Of a DNA stretch of 64,000 bases, positions 25,025 to 33,962 are shown in pieces (position 1 is the first letter of the stretch; each line of letters starts with the position of its first letter). The notes beneath the pieces are model-generated. The model made no database searches, had not been told where the DNA came from, and was given only the letters and a program-made list of their open reading frames with translations. Source of the stretch: Bradyrhizobium archetypum (lineage in GTDB: Bacteria > Pseudomonadota > Alphaproteobacteria > Rhizobiales > Xanthobacteraceae). The position numbers and the translations under genes were made by a program. The DNA is taken from positions 794,928 through 858,927 of the forward strand of contig NZ_JAAVLW010000003.1 of the NCBI RefSeq assembly GCF_013114835.1, in the 5' to 3' direction.

Positions 25025-26440
25025 ATGGACAAACTGAAATTCTATATCGACGGCGCCTGGGTCGACCCGGTCGCGCCGTCCACCCTCGGAGTAATCAATC
25101 CTGCGACCGAAGAGATATTCGCGCAGATCAGTCTGGGTTCCGCTCTGGATGTGGATCGGGCCGTCACGGCAGCCCGCCGCGCTTTCTCGACCTATTCGCA
25201 AACGAGCATCGAAGAACGCCTGTCCTGGTTTGATAAGATCATCGCGGGCTTTAAAGCACGTTTGCCCGAACTGGCGCGAACGATGACCCTCGAAATGGGC
25301 GCGCCGATCACGTTCGCGACCCAGCGTCAGGCCACCGTCGCGCTGTTTCATTTCGAGGAAGCTGCCCGCGTGCTGGCGCAATACCGGTTCGAGGAGCGGA
25401 TGGGCAACGGGATCGTCCGCCGCGAGCCGATCGGTGTTTGCGGGCTGATCACGCCGTGGAACTGGCCGCTGAACCAGGTTGCTTCCAAGGTCGCGCCGGC
25501 GCTCGCCACCGGCTGCACCGTCGTCTTAAAGCCCAGCGAGATCGCGCCGCTGAGCGCGATGCTGTTTGCAGAGATCGTCGATGCCGCTGGCGTCCCGCCG
25601 GGCGTCTTCAATCTCGTTAACGGCGATGGACCGACGGTGGGCGAGGCGATCGCCGCCCACCCCGGGATCGACATGGTGTCCTTCACCGGATCGACGGCAG
25701 CGGGCGTGCGAGTAGCCAAACTCGCGGCCGATACGGTCAAGCGCGTCGCGCAGGAACTCGGCGGCAAGTCCGCCAACATCATCCTAGCCGATGCTGATCT
25801 GAAGTCGGTGGTGATCGAGGGCGTCCACGGCTGTTACACCAATGCCGGCCAGAACTGCCAATCTCCAACGCGCATGCTGATTCCCCGCGCGCAGCGCGAC
25901 GCGGCATTCCAGGCGGCGCGTGATGCGGTCGACAGCATTCGCCTTGGAGACCCGCTTGATCCGGCATCCACCATGGGACCGCTCGTGAGTCAGACGCAGT
26001 TCGACAAGGTTCAGGATTTCATTCAGTCGGGCGTCGATGAGGGGGCGACGCTAGTCGCTGGCGGAATGGGGCGGCCGGCCGATATCAACCGCGGATACTA
26101 TGTTCGTCCGACGGTCTTCGGCGACGTGATGCCGCAGATGAGGATTGCACGCGAAGAGATCTTCGGCCCAGTGCTGTCGATCATCAGCTACGATACCGAG
26201 GACGAAGCAATCGAGATCGCCAATGACACGCCGTTTGGATTGGCGGGCTTTGTGCAGTCCAGGGATGCCGCCCGCGCCCGCAAGGTCGCCAACCGCCTCC
26301 GCGCCGGGCGCGTCTATCTCAACGGGGCTCCGTTCGACCGCAGCCTGCCGTTCGGCGGCTATAAGCAGTCCGGCAATGGGCGCGAGTTCGGGGTGTTCGG
26401 CTTTGAGGAATATCTCGAGGTGAAGGCGATCCTGGGCTGA
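25025..26440 (+). CDS. NAD(P)-dependent aldehyde dehydrogenase
   Basis: A 471-residue ALDH-superfamily enzyme. Visible are the cofactor-loop LKPSEIAPLS, the Glu of ELGGKSANII and the catalytic Cys (about C278) in GQNCQSPTR, and the EEIFGPVLS and PFGGYKQSG motifs near the C-terminus. Starts at 25016 and 25001 are also in frame. As the last gene of the IclR-linked operon it could oxidise the aldehyde made by the HpaI-type aldolase. The substrate is not known. Confidence 0.92.
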   Translation: MDKLKFYIDGAWVDPVAPSTLGVINPATEEIFAQISLGSALDVDRAVTAARRAFSTYSQTSIEERLSWFDKIIAGFKARLPELARTMTLEMGAPITFATQRQATVALFHFEEAARVLAQYRFEERMGNGIVRREPIGVCGLITPWNWPLNQVASKVAPALATGCTVVLKPSEIAPLSAMLFAEIVDAAGVPPGVFNLVNGDGPTVGEAIAAHPGIDMVSFTGSTAAGVRVAKLAADTVKRVAQELGGKSANIILADADLKSVVIEGVHGCYTNAGQNCQSPTRMLIPRAQRDAAFQAARDAVDSIRLGDPLDPASTMGPLVSQTQFDKVQDFIQSGVDEGATLVAGGMGRPADINRGYYVRPTVFGDVMPQMRIAREEIFGPVLSIISYDTEDEAIEIANDTPFGLAGFVQSRDAARARKVANRLRAGRVYLNGAPFDRSLPFGGYKQSGNGREFGVFGFEEYLEVKAILG

Positions 26441-26662
26441 TGCCCTTGGTCGTGGTCTCGCGCGAAAGAGATACTCAGCAGCGGGACGGAAATGTCTCGG
26501 GGAATGTTGGCGTTCTTCAAGCAAAGGCTCGCGCCTGTGTGACGATCGTACCCAGCCTCCGGGTGGTGTAAGGTCTTCTCAGCGTTCTGCCCTGCAGCAA
26601 CGACCGCACGCGGCTGGCTTCTCGCGATCCCCATGTTACTAGCCTGTTCGAAGGAGCCCCCA

Positions 26663-26917
26663 ATGCGTCTGTCGGCTTGCACGATTCTGACGATCGGAAC
26701 GATGCTGGCCGCAGTGCCCGGCCGCGCCCGGACCTATGATCCAAACTACTCCGTTTGCCTGCAAACTTATGCCATTGGTGGCGGCAGCATCGATTGCAGG
26801 TTCACCTCACTTGCGCAGTGCGCCGCATCGGCATCGGGCCGTGCGGCACAGTGCTACAATAACCCGTACTTCGCGCAACGTGACAGGAAACCGTCTCGGC
26901 ACCGCGGCGTTTACTAG
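26663..26917 (+). CDS. DUF3551 small secreted Cys-rich protein
   Basis: An 84-residue exported protein. A signal peptide (SACTILTIGTMLAAVPGRA) is followed by YDPNYSVCLQTYAIGGG and DCRFTSLAQCAASASGRAAQC, which gives four cysteines with the spacing typical of DUF3551, a family expanded in Bradyrhizobium. The AAGGAG site precedes the ATG. Function is unknown; the mature protein is small, disulphide-compatible and periplasmic. It stands alone between the aldehyde dehydrogenase and pgm. Confidence 0.85.
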   Translation: MRLSACTILTIGTMLAAVPGRARTYDPNYSVCLQTYAIGGGSIDCRFTSLAQCAASASGRAAQCYNNPYFAQRDRKPSRHRGVY

Positions 26918-27017
26918 AACGGCTGCCTCGGCTCGCGCCGCAGGCGTCATACGCAATTTTACCGATGCCATCGCTTCCACGTATAATCCGGCGAAACCAG
27001 CTATTCCGTGAGGTCAT

Positions 27018-28658
27018 GTGACTGCCCCCAATCCCGCCGCCGGCAAACCGGTCGATCCTTCCACCCTTGTGAACGTGCCGCGACTGGTGACGGCGTATTT
27101 CTCCGGCCAGCCCGATCCTGTCGATCCCAGTCAGCGCGTTGCCTTCGGCACCTCGGGTCATCGGGGAACGTCGCTGAAGAACTCGTTCAATGAAAAACAT
27201 ATCCTGGCGACAACACAGGCGATCTGCGACCACCGCCGCGAAACAGGGCTAAGCGGCCCACTGTTTGTCGGGATCGATACCCATGCGCTCGCCGAGCCGG
27301 CGCTGGCGAGCGCGGTGGAAGTGTTTGCCGCCAACGGCGTGGACGTCATGATCGACGAGCGCGGTGGCTATACGCCGACACCCGTGATCTCGCATGCGAT
27401 CCTGAGCTATAACAAAGGCAGGACCAGTGGATTTGCCGACGGCGTCGTCATCACGCCGTCGCACAATCCGCCGGAAGATGGCGGATACAAATATAACCCG
27501 CCGCATGGCGGCCCAGCCGATACCGACGTTACGGCCAATGTCGAAAAGGCCGCCAACGCCTATATGGAAGCCGGCATGACCGGCGTTGCGCGGATGCCGT
27601 ATGAGCGCGCCCGCAAGGCACCTTCGACACACTTGCATAACTACATCAGTCCCTACGTCGCCGATCTCGGCAATGCCGTGGACATGGCGCTCATCAAAGC
27701 CTCCGGCGTGAAAATCGGAATCGATCCGCTCGGCGGCGCGGCCGTTCACTATTGGGCACCGCTGATCGAGCAGTACGGGATCAATGCGACGGTCGTGAAC
27801 GACGCCGTCGATCCGACCTTCCGGTTCATGACGGCGGATTGGGACGGCAAGATCCGGATGGATTGTTCCTCGCCATTCGCGATGGCAAGCCTGATTGCGA
27901 TGCGCGACAGGTTCGACGTCGCCTTTGCCAACGACACCGATGCCGACCGGCATGGCATCGTGACGCGCAGTGGCGGCCTGATGAACCCGAACCATTTTCT
28001 TGCTGCCGCAATCGCCTATCTGTTCGAGCATCGGCCGCAATGGAGTCGGGAGGCCGCGATCGGCAAGACCATTGTTTCGAGTTCGATCATCGACCGGGTC
28101 GCAAGGAAGCTGAGTCGCAAGCTGGTCGAAACGCCGGTCGGCTTCAAATGGTTTGTCGAAGGCCTCGGCACCGGCGCATTTGGTTTTGCGGGGGAGGAGA
28201 GCGCCGGCGCTTCGTTCCTCAAGCGCGACGGCTCGGTGTGGACGACCGACAAGGACGGAATGGTGATGGGACTGCTCGCCGCCGAAATCTTGGGGCGCAC
28301 CGGCCGCGACCCGCACCAGCTCTTTGCCACCCTGACCTCCGAGCTCGGCGTGCCCTTCTACGAGCGGATCGACATACCGGCGACGCCGAAGCAGAAGAGC
28401 GTGCTGAAGGCGCTCGGGCCGGAGCAACTCGCCGTGCGTCAGCTCGCAGGCGACCCGGTCAGCGCGATCCGGACCCGGGCGCCGGGCAACGATCAATCCT
28501 TTGGCGGCATCAAGGTCGAGACGGAGTCCGGATGGTTCGCCGCGCGGCCATCGGGCACTGAAGACGTCTACAAGATCTACGCCGAGAGTTTTCGGAACCA
28601 GAACCACCTCAAGGCAATTCAGCAGGACGCCCAGCGCGCCATCGCGAAGGCTTTCTGA
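27018..28658 (+). CDS. pgm: Phosphoglucomutase (alpha-D-glucose-specific)
   Basis: A 546-residue phosphohexomutase interconverting glucose-1-phosphate and glucose-6-phosphate, linking glycogen and exopolysaccharide precursors to glycolysis. The opening VAFGTSGHRGTS, catalytic phosphoserine S148 in TPSHNP, the metal-binding NDTDADRHG loop, the sugar-binding GEESAGASF motif, and the phosphate-binding RPSGTEDVYKIY are all intact. It starts at a GTG (an overlapping ATG at 27016 is out of frame). The length is normal for the GlgM/Pgm type. Confidence 0.96.
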   Translation: MTAPNPAAGKPVDPSTLVNVPRLVTAYFSGQPDPVDPSQRVAFGTSGHRGTSLKNSFNEKHILATTQAICDHRRETGLSGPLFVGIDTHALAEPALASAVEVFAANGVDVMIDERGGYTPTPVISHAILSYNKGRTSGFADGVVITPSHNPPEDGGYKYNPPHGGPADTDVTANVEKAANAYMEAGMTGVARMPYERARKAPSTHLHNYISPYVADLGNAVDMALIKASGVKIGIDPLGGAAVHYWAPLIEQYGINATVVNDAVDPTFRFMTADWDGKIRMDCSSPFAMASLIAMRDRFDVAFANDTDADRHGIVTRSGGLMNPNHFLAAAIAYLFEHRPQWSREAAIGKTIVSSSIIDRVARKLSRKLVETPVGFKWFVEGLGTGAFGFAGEESAGASFLKRDGSVWTTDKDGMVMGLLAAEILGRTGRDPHQLFATLTSELGVPFYERIDIPATPKQKSVLKALGPEQLAVRQLAGDPVSAIRTRAPGNDQSFGGIKVETESGWFAARPSGTEDVYKIYAESFRNQNHLKAIQQDAQRAIAKAF

Positions 28659-28923
28659 TTCCGGTGGGGTGGCAGCCGGGACGGGAAATCACGGCTATTT
28701 CCTGACAGTGGAAGAAAGATTGCGCCAGACTGCGCCTGGCTGCATCAGTTCGGTACAATTCCTGATCGGGCAGGAACCTGGATTGGCGGCGAGCGCCATG
28801 CGTTCGCGATCACGCTGAAATCACGAAGACCGAAGCAGTGTTAGACTCGGGAAAGTTAGCTGCCAGAAAGCCGTCCGGGTGCGGGGGCTGTGAGCTATCA
28901 CAAGGTACCGGGGGATAAATAAG

Positions 28924-29250
28924 ATGAGTGCGGAATCGGTCGTCTACTATCTGAATCGCGTGCCTGAGAGCGATCCGAATGACCAAACTGAATGGCTTTT
29001 GACTGCGCTAGGGCAGTATACCGGCGCGGAATTGCGTGAACTGCTCTACGTAGCGGAAGAGCCGGGCTTCTTTGAATTGATGCGCGGGCTGTTTGCGCTC
29101 TCCGACGAGAACCGCGCCGTCCTGCAGCACTTTCTCGAAACCGGTCACCCGGCGGACATGAAGGCGGCGATCGACCCGAAAGGCCGACTGACGATCGAGC
29201 AAGTCAGTGTCGAGCAGCAGGTAAAAGTGCTGCCTGTGATCGCAAATTAG
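28924..29250 (+). CDS. Small acidic hypothetical protein
   Basis: A 108-residue acidic protein (VVYYLNRVPESDPNDQTEWL; GAELRELLYVAEEPGFFELM) with helix-rich content, no signal peptide and no cysteine. The GGGGGAT site sits before the ATG. An XRE-type regulator starts about 60 bases downstream on the same strand, and the gene order suggests the pair is co-transcribed. I do not recognise a family. It is not rich in Cys, Ser or Thr near its C-terminus, so it is a weak candidate for a peptide-natural-product precursor. Confidence 0.65.
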   Translation: MSAESVVYYLNRVPESDPNDQTEWLLTALGQYTGAELRELLYVAEEPGFFELMRGLFALSDENRAVLQHFLETGHPADMKAAIDPKGRLTIEQVSVEQQVKVLPVIAN

Positions 29251-29311
29251 CGCCAGAATCTCCTACAGGTTGTGCTAGGGCCTTCCAACTCTGAAGGGTT
29301 GGGTGCCTGCC

Positions 29312-29758
29312 ATGGCGACGAGGAAGTCCGGCCCGCTGGATGTGATGGTGGGTGCGAGGATTCGCGTTTCGGGCAACCGCGGCATGATCCAAACCATGCT
29401 GGCGGAGCGAATCGGCGCAACGTTTCAACAGGTACAGAAATACGAACGGGGTACCAACTGGGTTGGCGCCAGCCAATTGTTGCTAATCGCGTCCGTGCTG
29501 GGTGTTTCAGTTGGCGAGTTTTTCGAATCCGCCGAGGCCGGGTCTTCCGGCTTGAGTTCACCGACGCGCCTGCTTGCCGAGCCGGGGGCCTTGCGCGCGC
29601 TCAAGGCCTGTGCGCGAACGACCAATCCGCGCGTGCGGCTTTGCATCGCGAACCTAATTGATAGCATCGCCGATCGGACTCCCGGGATGAAGGCCACCGT
29701 GACGCGGCTGAACACGGACGATCGTGGTAAGCGGCGAACGTTTCCTTCCCAGGGATAG
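29312..29758 (+). CDS. XRE-family (Cro/C1-type) transcriptional regulator
   Basis: A 148-residue protein with a helix-turn-helix near residues 10-70. DVMVGARIRVSGNRGM leads in, MLAERIGATFQQVQKYERGTNWVGA is the HTH with the typical 'QVQKYE.G.N' turn, and LLLIASVLGVSVGEFFE closes the domain. The C-terminal part (about 90-148) is of unknown function. Rhizobia carry many regulators of this type. Target genes are not evident. The 29303 GTG is an alternative start. Confidence 0.87.
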   Translation: MATRKSGPLDVMVGARIRVSGNRGMIQTMLAERIGATFQQVQKYERGTNWVGASQLLLIASVLGVSVGEFFESAEAGSSGLSSPTRLLAEPGALRALKACARTTNPRVRLCIANLIDSIADRTPGMKATVTRLNTDDRGKRRTFPSQG

Positions 29759-29826
29759 TCTTTGCCCAGGAAGATGGGCGGCAAACTTGTGCCGCGTCAA
29801 CTGCCGGGGCCATCCGATTGCACAGA

Positions 29827-30381
29827 TCAGCAGCTTGCGCGCATCGCGAGCCGCTCTTGCGGCCTGCTGCCGGGAATGAACTCGCCGATCCAGTCACGGC
29901 GTGTCGCTTCGATGTGCCAGGACATTGCCTCGGCCGAATAAGGCGCCGGATCCGGAATGTCCTTGCGGATTTCCTTTCCATCGAGCCAGCCGCAGCTATG
30001 CGAGTAGCGTGCCTTGCACACGAGGTGGATATCACCGTGCTCCTGCAGCAGCACGTATCCATCAGCCGGAAAAAAAGTGCCGGCAAGCTCGATCGCGCCC
30101 GGCAACTGACGCACCAACAAGAACGTGCTGGTGGATTGCTTTTCCGATTCCGAGACCAACACGCCGACCAAGCTATGGATCGGCGCAATCGATTGTGGTG
30201 CAACCAGTGCGAGAGGCTCCGTGATCGGGCCGGCCGTCGCAATCGAAAGGTATTCGCCCTCAGGTCCCCAGCGGCACGCGATCAGCCACTCACGGCTTCG
30301 GCTACGAATCAAGGTCGGCTTGGCATAATCCGATCGGGCAATATCTGCCGCCATGGCTATGACTAAGGCTTTCGCGAGCAT
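29827..30381 (-). CDS. Hypothetical protein, probably exported
   Basis: A 184-residue protein. The N-terminus (LAKALVIAMAADIARSDYA) is a short weak signal-like segment. The body includes EWLIACRWGPEGEYLSIA, FLLVRQLPGAIELAGTFFPA and LVCKARYSHSCGWL, with four cysteines. The ATG has a strong GGAGGAAC site. It is divergent from the YcaO gene with only 33 bases between the two start codons, so the promoters overlap and the two genes may be co-regulated. I do not recognise a family. Confidence 0.7.
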   Translation of the reverse strand: MLAKALVIAMAADIARSDYAKPTLIRSRSREWLIACRWGPEGEYLSIATAGPITEPLALVAPQSIAPIHSLVGVLVSESEKQSTSTFLLVRQLPGAIELAGTFFPADGYVLLQEHGDIHLVCKARYSHSCGWLDGKEIRKDIPDPAPYSAEAMSWHIEATRRDWIGEFIPGSRPQERLAMRASC

Positions 30382-30414
30382 AAAGTTCCTCCAGGGCGAG
30401 GCCGGGGCTGGGTC

Positions 30415-31812
30415 ATGTCCGGAGTCTGCGCGTCAAGTCGTGAGGTCACCGTGAGCGGTACCGCAAATGCGATGCAGGAATTGTTTGCGCGCGCCGCATC
30501 GTTGCTTCTTGGCAACGAAGTGGATGTTGCCGGTGATCACGATGCCAAACTTCTGCTGCAGGCGCTGGAATATGGCGGCGAATCCAGCAACCGACTTGAT
30601 TCGGTGAGCGCAAATCGTGCCCATTTACTGATCGCCGCTTCCCGATTCGCGCGGGTGTTCGAACTGGCCGCGCCCGATGCGCCCGGTCTAATCAGCTTTG
30701 GTGCGCAATTCGATCCGGCACTTGCCGATTCCGTCCATGACGGAAGCCCGATGGTCGGCGTTTCCGGCGTCGGTCTGACATTGCAGGAAGCTTTTCAGGG
30801 CTGCATCGGCGAGGGGATCGAATATCTCTCTCAGTTGCAAACCGGGACCGACCTGTTGCTCAAGCCCGGCGTCGACGACTGGGCCGGAAAACTCGGTCCG
30901 AACGCACTGGAATTGGCCGCTGCCCTTTCGGAGCGTCGTATCCAACCGGAGCGAGCACTGTCCTGGTGTCGGGCAACAAAGCTCACCGACGGCGGCGAAG
31001 TGTGGCTTCCGGCGGATATCTGCCTGCGCCGTCCGCCGGCGCAACGCGACTTCGCTCCGCCGTTTCCCCTGAGCATCGGTTCGGCCGCCGGTCCGTCACC
31101 GGATGCTGCGGCGCTGCATGGCCTGCTGGAATTGATCGAGCGCGATGCGGCCGGCCTGTGGTGGCGCGGCGGGCAGCTAGCGCGATCGATTCCGCCGCAG
31201 CATGAAGCCGCCATCGTGGCGGAAGAGTTGTTGCAGAAGCTTCGGCACGGCGTAGCAACGCCGCGCCGGACATGGCTGCTTGACATCACGACGGACATCG
31301 GCGTGCCCTGCGTCGCCGCCGTCTCGTGCCGGGCGGACGGTTCCGGGTTTGCCTTCGGCCTCGCCGCGCGGCCGGCGCTGGAAGTCGCAGTTCGTTCCGC
31401 GATTCTGGAAATGTGCCAACTCGAATTGGCCGATGCCGTGGTCGCAACCAAACGCAGCGGGGGTAGCGATAACGCGCTCAATGCACAGGATCGCATTCAT
31501 TTGCAGCGCGCGGCGATCAACGCCGATCGGTGCCGACTGCTTCATCCGCTCGCCGAATATGCCGCTCACCCGCCCCTGCGCGCAACTGAAGCGAGCGTCA
31601 TGTTTAGATTGATCGTACAGCGTTTGGAAAATCTTGGAATCGAGACATTTTGTCTCGATCTCACACGCCAGCGTTTCGCCGTTCCGGTGGTCCGCGTGAT
31701 CGCCCCGGGCTTGCAACTCGAGCCTTCGGAAATCGTCACGGCCAGGCTGCAGGATACGATCATGCGAACCGGAGGCGGTGCAACCTATACCAGAGGTGTC
31801 CCTTTGATATAG
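30415..31812 (+). CDS. YcaO-domain protein (putative azoline/thioamide-type ATP-dependent modifier)
   Basis: A 465-residue YcaO-family protein. The ATP/Mg binding elements are in order. They are GVSGVGLTLQEAF then GEGIEYLSQ with E133/E136, then SIGSAAGPSPDAAALHGLLE followed by LIERDA (E239, E242, D244), and AVRSAILEMCQ (E332, Q335). The PVVRVIAPGL strand follows near 424-433. YcaO enzymes phosphorylate peptide backbones to form azolines, thioamides or amidines. The C-terminus is TYTRGVPLI, without the PxPxP tail of cyclodehydratases. No E1/ocin-ThiF partner, TfuA or precursor is adjacent. A SARP-type regulator follows 38 bases later. Confidence 0.85.
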   Translation: MSGVCASSREVTVSGTANAMQELFARAASLLLGNEVDVAGDHDAKLLLQALEYGGESSNRLDSVSANRAHLLIAASRFARVFELAAPDAPGLISFGAQFDPALADSVHDGSPMVGVSGVGLTLQEAFQGCIGEGIEYLSQLQTGTDLLLKPGVDDWAGKLGPNALELAAALSERRIQPERALSWCRATKLTDGGEVWLPADICLRRPPAQRDFAPPFPLSIGSAAGPSPDAAALHGLLELIERDAAGLWWRGGQLARSIPPQHEAAIVAEELLQKLRHGVATPRRTWLLDITTDIGVPCVAAVSCRADGSGFAFGLAARPALEVAVRSAILEMCQLELADAVVATKRSGGSDNALNAQDRIHLQRAAINADRCRLLHPLAEYAAHPPLRATEASVMFRLIVQRLENLGIETFCLDLTRQRFAVPVVRVIAPGLQLEPSEIVTARLQDTIMRTGGGATYTRGVPLI

Positions 31813-31832
31813 ACTGGCAGGAATTAACCAAC

Positions 31833-31846
31833 CGGTTCCGGAACCG
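31833..31846. promoter_or_regulatory. 14-bp perfect palindrome before the SARP-like gene
   Basis: CGGTTCCGGAACCG is a perfect dyad ending 5 bases before the ATG at 31851, inside the short YcaO-SARP gap. It may be an operator or a hairpin that affects translation of the regulator. Confidence 0.4.
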
Positions 31847-31850
31847 TTGC

Positions 31851-33956
31851 ATGCCGGCCAGCACAAACGCCATGACCGTAGACGCCGCCGCGGCATCTGA
31901 GAGCGCGCCGCGGCTGTCGGTATCGCTGGTCGGGCGCCTTGGCGTGCGGTTCAACGGTCGGCCGATCGAGCTCAGAACCCGCAAGGCTGGTGCGGTCCTG
32001 AGTTACCTTGCGCTATCGGAGGCAAAGCAGGAAAGCCGCGAGCGGCTGGTCGGCCTGCTCTGGAGCCGTTCCGACGAGGAAAGGGCGCGTGCCTCGCTGC
32101 GGCAGGTGGTTCGCGAACTGCGATCAATGCTTGAGGAAGCCGGATATGACGGTTTCATTGCGGAACGACTCCTGATCGGCCTCAACGTCGGGCGAATCGA
32201 AGTCGATATCGAAAGCGTGATTCAACTCGCCGAAGGCGGACGCGTTCACCCGCTGCTGCTCGATACGCCGCAGCTCGACGGCCGGCTCCTCGAAGGGATG
32301 GATGATCTCGACCCGTCGTTCCGGGTCTGGGTGCTGGCCAAGCGTCAGACCATCCATGAACGGCTGATGCGAAGCCTCGACGAAGGCTTGACCTCCGCCA
32401 GCGTGCCCGTCGAATCCAAGAAGAAGATCGCGGCCGCGATCGTCAATCTCGATCCGACTCATGAATTTGCCTGCCGCTACCTGATGCGGGCGCATGCGGA
32501 AGAAGGCGACACTGCCGGTGCGCTACGCATCTACAAGGCTCTGTGGGATCTCTTGGATCGCGACTATGCCATGGAGCCGTCGTCGGCCACCGAAGAACTT
32601 GTCGCCAATATCAAGCTCGGCATTCTGGAGCGCGCGCCCGCCGATCGGGCCGCGTCGGCAGCCAATGACGAGTTTGCTGTCAGGATGATCCGGAGCACCG
32701 TGCTTCAGCCGGTGGTCCCTATCGCAACGCCGGTCAATCCACCTGCCAAAACGCGCCTGGTGCTGCGGCCCTTTGCGATGCACGGCGTCGATGAGGATCA
32801 CAGCCATCTGGTGCAGGGCTTCTCCCAGCATCTCGCCGCCTGTCTCGTGCGTTTCCGCGAATGGAGTGTCGTCGACCGTCCTCCCGCAGCCGTCGTGCTT
32901 CCCGCGCCGGACTCGGCGCCGCAATACTGCATCGAAACCACCGCCTACCAGGCGGGCGCCGAAATCAACATCGTGATGGTGCTGCGGGACGATACTACCG
33001 GAATCTACGTTTGGAGCGAAAGCTTCCGGCTCGGCCTTGGCAACTGGTTCGAAACGCAGCAGCGCATCATCCGCCGGATCGCGACCGCGCTTAACGTTCA
33101 ATTGTCGACGGAGCGGCTGATGCGACTGGCAGGCGAACCTGACGTGTCGCTCGAGCTGCACGACCGCTGGCTGCGCGGACAGAATCTCATGTCAAAATTC
33201 GATCCGGAAAGCTGGCGGCGCGCGGTGGCGATCTTCCACGATGCGATCCGCGACAATCCGGGATTCTCACCCTGCTACAGCAGCCTCGTGCAGATGAACA
33301 ACATCGAGCATTTTGTTCATCCGGGCCTGTTCCGGGACCTCGAGAAGGCGCGGGCGACGCTCGATCTTGCGAAGACCGCCGTTCAGCTTGATCCGGTCGA
33401 TTCCAGGGCGCATCTGTGCTGCGGCTGGTCCTATGTGATGGCGATGAAGGAATCTGAAGCCGCGCCACATATGGCGCTCGCATGCGAACTCAATGACAAC
33501 GATCCGTGGACGTTGTTGTCCAGCGCGCATTATGACGCGTTCTGCGGGTCGATCGAGCAGGCGCGACTCCGAGCCGAGCAATCGCTCGCGCTGTCGCCGG
33601 CACCGTCCTACCTCGAATGGAGCTATCACTGCATCATCCGTTTCATGAGCGGCGACTATAGTGGTGCGCTCGACGCCTTCGACCGCGCGCACCGTGTGGT
33701 GCCGATCCTGCCGGCATGGCGCGCGGCGGCGTTGTTCCACCTCGGCGAAGAGGATACGGCGCGGGAAGAGGCGCAACGCTTCGTGAACGGCCTACGCTCG
33801 TTCTGGGTCGGGCAATCGGCGCCGACCGACGAGGCCGTGACGCGTTGGGTTTTGCAAGCGCATCCGATTAGCGTCCGCGAGCGATGGGACGCCCTCCGCC
33901 ACGGTTTGCGTGGCGCAGGGCTTCCAGTAGCCGGTATCGTTCAGTTCTCGGCGTAA
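31851..33956 (+). CDS. SARP/BTAD-type transcriptional regulator with TPR-like C-terminus
   Basis: A 701-residue protein. An OmpR-like winged helix (about 20-110: VSLVGRLGVRFNGRPIE, then ERARASLRQVVREL) is followed by a bacterial transcriptional activation domain (about 115-265, with DPTHEFACRYLMRAHAEEGD). Next comes a region resembling the adenylate-cyclase-associated DUF (RLVLRPFAMHGVDEDHSHL), and TPR-like helices to the end. SARP proteins often activate natural-product genes. It lies 38 bases after the YcaO gene on the same strand and likely shares its transcript. An alternative start is ATG 31872. Confidence 0.87.
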   Translation: MPASTNAMTVDAAAASESAPRLSVSLVGRLGVRFNGRPIELRTRKAGAVLSYLALSEAKQESRERLVGLLWSRSDEERARASLRQVVRELRSMLEEAGYDGFIAERLLIGLNVGRIEVDIESVIQLAEGGRVHPLLLDTPQLDGRLLEGMDDLDPSFRVWVLAKRQTIHERLMRSLDEGLTSASVPVESKKKIAAAIVNLDPTHEFACRYLMRAHAEEGDTAGALRIYKALWDLLDRDYAMEPSSATEELVANIKLGILERAPADRAASAANDEFAVRMIRSTVLQPVVPIATPVNPPAKTRLVLRPFAMHGVDEDHSHLVQGFSQHLAACLVRFREWSVVDRPPAAVVLPAPDSAPQYCIETTAYQAGAEINIVMVLRDDTTGIYVWSESFRLGLGNWFETQQRIIRRIATALNVQLSTERLMRLAGEPDVSLELHDRWLRGQNLMSKFDPESWRRAVAIFHDAIRDNPGFSPCYSSLVQMNNIEHFVHPGLFRDLEKARATLDLAKTAVQLDPVDSRAHLCCGWSYVMAMKESEAAPHMALACELNDNDPWTLLSSAHYDAFCGSIEQARLRAEQSLALSPAPSYLEWSYHCIIRFMSGDYSGALDAFDRAHRVVPILPAWRAAALFHLGEEDTAREEAQRFVNGLRSFWVGQSAPTDEAVTRWVLQAHPISVRERWDALRHGLRGAGLPVAGIVQFSA

Positions 33957-33962
33957 GCCGGA

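Noticed and set aside
28708..28818. Small frame of about 36 residues before the YcaO region, considered as a precursor peptide
   Set aside because: It starts only at GTG without a Shine-Dalgarno and has no leader/core division or Cys/Ser/Thr-rich end; its single Cys is in the middle.
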